Positions 59,234 to 64,000 of a stretch of 64,000 nt of DNA are shown here, piece after piece (positions within the stretch are counted from its first letter, which is position 1; every line of letters begins with the position of its first letter). The notes under the pieces are model-generated. The model was not told where the DNA came from. It searched no databases and worked only from the letters and a program-made list of their open reading frames with translations. A program made the translations under genes and the position numbers. Origin of the DNA: Hydractinia symbiolongicarpus. Taxonomy: Eukaryota > Cnidaria > Hydrozoa > Anthoathecata > Hydractiniidae. The stretch lies in contig NC_079888.1 of assembly GCF_029227915.1 (NCBI RefSeq), positions 10,401,001 to 10,465,000 of the forward strand, in the 5' to 3' direction.

Positions 59234-61861
59234 CTCTCAATGGACTACGACGTTCAATGTCGTTTTCCAGTGCACCATTGCCTTATAACACCGTGAACTC
59301 CATTTACAGGCCTTTACAGGCTGCTTTATGAACTTTTACGGCCTAATAAAAGCCTTACATGTAAACTACATGGTTCCTCGCGCCTGCACAGGTTCCCAAC
59401 GGTCTAGTCCATCCAATCTCAACGGACTACGACCTCCGAAATCGTTTTCCAGTGCGCCCTTGTCCTATAACATCGTCAACTACAGTTACAAGTTCTTAAA
59501 GGCTGTTATATGACATTTTACAGCCTACACAAAGGCCTTACACGTAAACTACGTAGTTCCTCGCGCCTTCTAAGGTTTCCGACGGCCTAGTCCAATCTCA
59601 ACGGACTGGGATGTCCCAAGTCGTTTTCCAGTGCGCCATTGTCTTATAACACCAACAACTAAGTTTAAAGAACTTTAAAGGCTGTTATATGACCTTTTAC
59701 GGAATCATAAAGGCGTTACACATAAAGTACGTGGTTCCACGTGTCTGTGCAAGTTGCCAGCGGTCTAGTTCTTCCAATCTCAAAGGACTACGACATGTTA
59801 AATTATTTTCCATTGCGTCAATGCTTTATAACACCGTGAACTCCATTTACAGGCATTTAAAAGCTGTGATGTGGCCTTTTACGCCTAATAAAGGCCTCAC
59901 ACATAAATCACGTGGTTCCACGCGGCTGCGAAGGTTCCCAACGGTCTAGTCCTTCCATTCTCATTGGACTACGCCGTCTTAAGTCATTTTCCAGCGCGCC
60001 ATTGTCTTATAACACTGTGAACTACGTTTACAAGCTTTTAAAGGCTGGTATATGACCTCTTACAGCCTAAAAAAAGGCCTTACACATAAATCACGCCGTT
60101 CCACGTGCCTGCGCAGGTTTCCAACGGTCTAGTCCTTCCACTCTCAAAAGAATGCATCGTCCCAAGTCGTTTTCCAGTGCGCCATTATCCTATAACACCG
60201 TCAACTACGTTTACAGGCAGTTAAAGGCAATGATATAGCCTTTTACGCCTAATAGAAGCCTTAAACATAAACCACGTGGGTCCACGTGCCTGTGCAGGTT
60301 TCCAACAGAGTAGTCCCTCCACTTTGAAGGGTCTACGTCGTCCTTAGTCGTTTTCCAGTGCGCCATTGTCTTATAACACCAAAAACTACGTTTAAAGAAC
60401 TTTAAGGGCTGCTATATGACCTTTTACCGAATCATAAAGGTTACACATAAACTACATGGTTCCACGTGCCTCCGCAGGTTTCCAACTGTCTAGTCTTTCC
60501 ACTCTCAGTGGACTACGACGTTCCATGTCGTCTTCCAGTGCACCATTGCTTAATAACACCGTGAACAACATTTACAGACCTTTAAATGCTATTATATGTC
60601 CTTTTACAGCCTCATAGATGCCCTACACCTAAATTACGTGGTTCCACGTGCCTGCGCAGGTTTCCAACTGTCTAGTCCTTCCAATCTCAATGGACTACGA
60701 CGTGTGAAATCACTTTCCATTGCGTCAATGCTTTATAACACCGTGAACTCCATTTACAGGCCTTTAAAGGCTGTTATGTGAACTTTTACGACCTAATAAA
60801 GGCCTTACACATAAATCACGCCGTTCCACGTGCCTGCGCAGGTTTCCAACAGAGTATTCTCTCCACTCTCCTTGGACTACGACCTTCCAAGTCGATTTCC
60901 TGGGCGCCATTGTCTTATAACACTGTGAACTTCGTTTACAGCCCTTTAAAGGCTGTTATATGACCTTTTATGGCCTAATAAAAGCCTTACATGTAAACTA
61001 CATGGTTCATCGCGCCTGCACAGGTTCCCAGCGGTCTAGTCCATCCAATCTCAACGGACTACGACCTCCCAAATCGTTTTCCAGAGCGCCATTGTCCTAT
61101 AACATCGTCAGCTACAGTTACAAGTTCTTAAAGGCTGTTATATGACATTTTACGGCCTACTAAATGCCTTACACGTAAACTACGTAGTTCCACGCGCCTG
61201 ATAAGGCTTCCAACGGTTTAGTCCTTCCAATCTCAACAAAATACGACGTGTTAAATTGTTATCCCTTGCGCCACCGCCTAATAACACCGTGATCTCCGTT
61301 TAAAGGCATTTAAATGCTGTGATATAGACTTTTCATGCCTATTAAAGGCCTTACACGTAATTCACGTGTTTCCACGTGCCTGCGGAAGTTCCCAACGGTC
61401 TCTCCAAGTAATTTTCGAGTGCGCCATTGTCTTATAACACCAACAACTACGTTTAAGGAGCTTTAAAGGCCGTAATACGGCCTTTTGCCGCGTAATGAAG
61501 GCCTTACACATAAATTACGTGGTTCCACGTGGCTGCACAAGTTCCCAACGGAGTATTACCTCCACTCTCAATGGTGTTCGTCGTCCTAAGTCGTTTTCCA
61601 GTGCACCATTGCTTCATAACACCGTGAACTACGTTTCCAGGCATATAACAGTTATTATATGACTTTTTACGGCCTACTAAAGGCATTACACGCAAACCAC
61701 GTGGTTCCACGAGCCTGCGCAGGTTCCCAACGTTCTAGTTCTGCCAGTCTCAATGGACAACATCGGCCCAAGTTTTTTTGCAGTGCACCATTGTCTTATA
61801 CCACCAAAAACTACGTTTACAGAACTTTAAGGGCTGTTACATGATCTCATACGCCCTAGTA

Positions 61862-61922
61862 GGCACGCGGAACCACTTGTTTTACGTGTGCCTTACACGT
61901 AAAACAAGTGGCTCCGCGTGCC
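61862..61922. repeat. Second copy of the 28-bp inverted repeat, one mismatch
   Basis: The arms at 61,862-61,889 and 61,895-61,922 match those at 58,962-59,022 except that the left arm has A in place of G (GGAACCAC), breaking one pair. It lies at the end of duplicated block V. Confidence 0.93.
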
Positions 61923-64000
61923 TGCAAAGGTTTTAACAGAGCAGTCGCTCCACTCTTAATGGACTGCGACGTTCCAAGTCGTTTTCCAGGGCGCCACTGT
62001 CTTATAACACCGTCAACTACGTTTACAGGCAGTTAAAGGCAATGATATAGCCTTTTACGCCTAATAAAAGCCTTACACATAAATCACGTGGGTCCACGTG
62101 CCTGCGCAGGTTTTCAACAGAGTAGTAGCTCCACTCTCATTGGACTACGACGTTCCAAGTCATTTTCCAGGGCGCCATTGTCTTATAACACTGTGAACTT
62201 CGTTTACAGGTCTTTAAAGGCTGTTGTATGACCTTTTACGGCCTAATAAAAGCCTTACATGTAAACTACATGGTTTCACGAGCCTGCGCAGGTTTCTAAC
62301 GGTCTAGTCCTTCCACTCTCAATAGACTGCATCGTCCCAAGTCGTTTTCCAGTGCGCCATTGTCCTATAACACCGTCAACTACGTTTACAGGCAATTAAA
62401 GGCAATGATATAGCCTTTTACGCTTAATAAAAGCCTTACACGTAAATGACGTGGTTTCACGTGCCTGCACAGGTTTCCAACAGAGTATTCGCTCCACTCT
62501 CATTGGACTACGGCCTTCCAAGTCGTTTTCCAGGGCGCCACTGTCTTATAACACCGTCAACTACGTTTACAGGCATTTAAAAGCTGCGATGTAGCCTTTT
62601 ACCGCCTAACAAAGGCCTTACACGTAAATCACGTGGTTCCACGTGCCTGCACAAGTTCCAACAGAGTAGTCCCTCCACTCATAATGGTCTACGTAGTCCT
62701 AAGTCGTTTTCCAGGGCGCCATTGTCTTATAACACTGTGAACGTCGTTTACATGCCTTTAAAGGCTTTTATATGACCTTTTACGGCCTAATAAAAGCCTT
62801 ACATGTAAACTACATGGTTCCTCGCGCCTGCACAGGTTCCCAACTGTCTAGTCCACCCAATCTCAACGGACTGGAATGTCCCAAGTCGTTTTCCAGTGCA
62901 CCATTGTCTCATAACACCAACAACTACGTTTAAAGAATTTAATGGCTTGTTATATGACCTTTTACGGCCTAATAAAAGCCTTACATGTAAACGAAATGGT
63001 TCCTCGCGCCTGCACAGGTTCCCATCGGTCTAGTCAATCCAATCTCAACGGATTACGACCTTCCAAATCGTCTTCCAGTTCGGCATTGTCCTATAACATC
63101 GTCAACTACATTCACAAGTTCTTAAAGGCTGCTATAAGACATTTTACGGTCTACTAAAGGTCTTACACGTAAATTACGTGGTTTCACGAGCCTGCGCAGG
63201 TTTCTAACGGTCTAGTCCTTCCACTCTTAATAGACTGCTTCGTCCTAAGTCGTTTTCCAGTGCGCCATTGTCTTATAACACCATGAACAACATTTACAGA
63301 CCTTTAAATGCTATTATATGTCCTTTTACAGCCACATAGATGCCTTACACCTAAATTACGTGGTTCACGTGCCTGCGCAGGTTTCCAACTGTCTAGTCCT
63401 TCCAATCTTAATGGACTACGACGTGTGAAATCATTTTGCATTGCGTCAATGCTTTATAACACCGTGAACTCCATTTACAAGTTCTTAAAGGCTGCTATAA
63501 GACATTTTACGGTCTACTAAAGGTCTTACACGTAAATTACGTGGTTTCACGAGCCTGCGCAGGTTTCCAACAGAGTATTCGCTCCACTCTCATTGGACTA
63601 CGGCCTTCCAAGTCGTTTTCCAGGGCGCCACTGTCTTATAACACCAACAAATACGTTTAAAGAACTTTAAAGGCCGTTATATGACCTTTTACGGAATCAT
63701 AAAGGCCTTACACATAAAGTACGTGGTTCCACAGGTCTGTGCAAGTTGCCAACGGTCTAGTTCTTCCAATCTCAAAGGACTACGACGTGTGAAATCATTT
63801 TCCATTGCGTCAATGCTTTGTAACACCGTGAACTCCATTAACAGGCCTTTAAAGGCTGTGATGTGGCCTTTTACGCCTCATAAAGGCCTTACACATAAAT
63901 CACGCCGTTCCACGTGCCTGCGCAGGTTTCCAACAGAGTAGTCCCTCCACTTTGAATGGTCTACGTAGTCCTAAGTCGTTTTCCAGGGCGCCATTGTCTT

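Larger units (their letters stand above)
40008..64000 (+). repeat. Satellite array, segment 3, continuing past the window
   Basis: About 130 monomers of the same family, all in one orientation apart from short fold-back arms near 59 and 61.9 kb. Divergence between monomers is greater toward 52-58 kb, where several units are shortened (for example two units of about 155 bp at 51,796-52,025). No gene is seen. The array is still running at the right edge. Confidence 0.95.

Noticed and set aside
12389-64000. Dozens of 60-127 codon open frames in the satellite, on both strands, as real genes
   Set aside because: They are the same repeat read in the same frame. Their peptides simply follow monomer variants, adjacent units often carry stops, and the - strand ones are reverse readings of the same units.
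12406-64000. CRISPR array
   Set aside because: There are no unique spacers between short repeats. The whole 182-bp unit repeats, and the context is eukaryotic.
12406-64000. Hammerhead ribozyme or tRNA/5S-derived satellite
   Set aside because: I found no CTGATGA...GAAA hammerhead core and no convincing paired A and B boxes. The GGTTCCACG segment is only a weak B-box resemblance.

Overview
The window is eukaryotic nuclear DNA, probably from a marine invertebrate and most likely an anthozoan cnidarian. That host guess rests on how familiar the gene families look and was not tested. Three things point to a eukaryote: a decayed Polinton/Maverick (adintovirus-like) element, about 50 kb of tandem satellite DNA, and two later insertions, one of which carries a spliceosomal-type intron.

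Bases 1 to about 12,400 hold the Polinton-like element. On the + strand are a small Rho_N/SAP-like protein, an uncharacterised protein with a C-terminal membrane anchor (1735-2789), the double jelly-roll major capsid protein, a small membrane protein and a DD35E integrase. On the - strand are two membrane/coiled-coil proteins, a 223-residue protein, two BRO-like genes, a tail-anchored coiled-coil protein, the FtsK/HerA-type packaging ATPase, three small conserved proteins and the C-terminal half of a protein-primed family B DNA polymerase. Genes are packed tightly; one pair of divergent starts is 16 bp apart. Nearly every larger gene is broken by in-frame stops or frameshifts, so the element is a fossil. 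No adenain-like protease was recognised. The polymerase lacks its exonuclease domain and motif A and ends where the satellite begins, near 12,405. The element's other end lies left of the window.

From 12,406 to the right edge lies one head-to-tail satellite with a monomer of about 182 bp, roughly 270 copies estimated from length. Monomers are rich in short palindromes, including CACGTG boxes, CCTGCGCAGG and GCCTTTAAAGGC. Several monomer subfamilies are arranged in nested, multi-monomer duplications with offsets of about 1.6 to 4.2 kb, the clearest being a 2,887-bp higher-order repeat present about 2.4 times (22,444-29,635). Many monomers keep a 61-codon open frame whose TGA overlaps the next monomer's ATG. 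I read this as a by-product of the repeat length rather than a gene.

Two insertions break the array. The first, at 35,655-36,398, is a 744-bp piggyBac-type MITE with TTAA target duplications and inverted ends starting CCCTATTC. The second, at 38,397-40,007, is AT-rich DNA with exon-like frames and an 82-bp GT-AG intron. Near 59 kb and 61.9 kb the satellite carries unusual fold-back inverted repeats.
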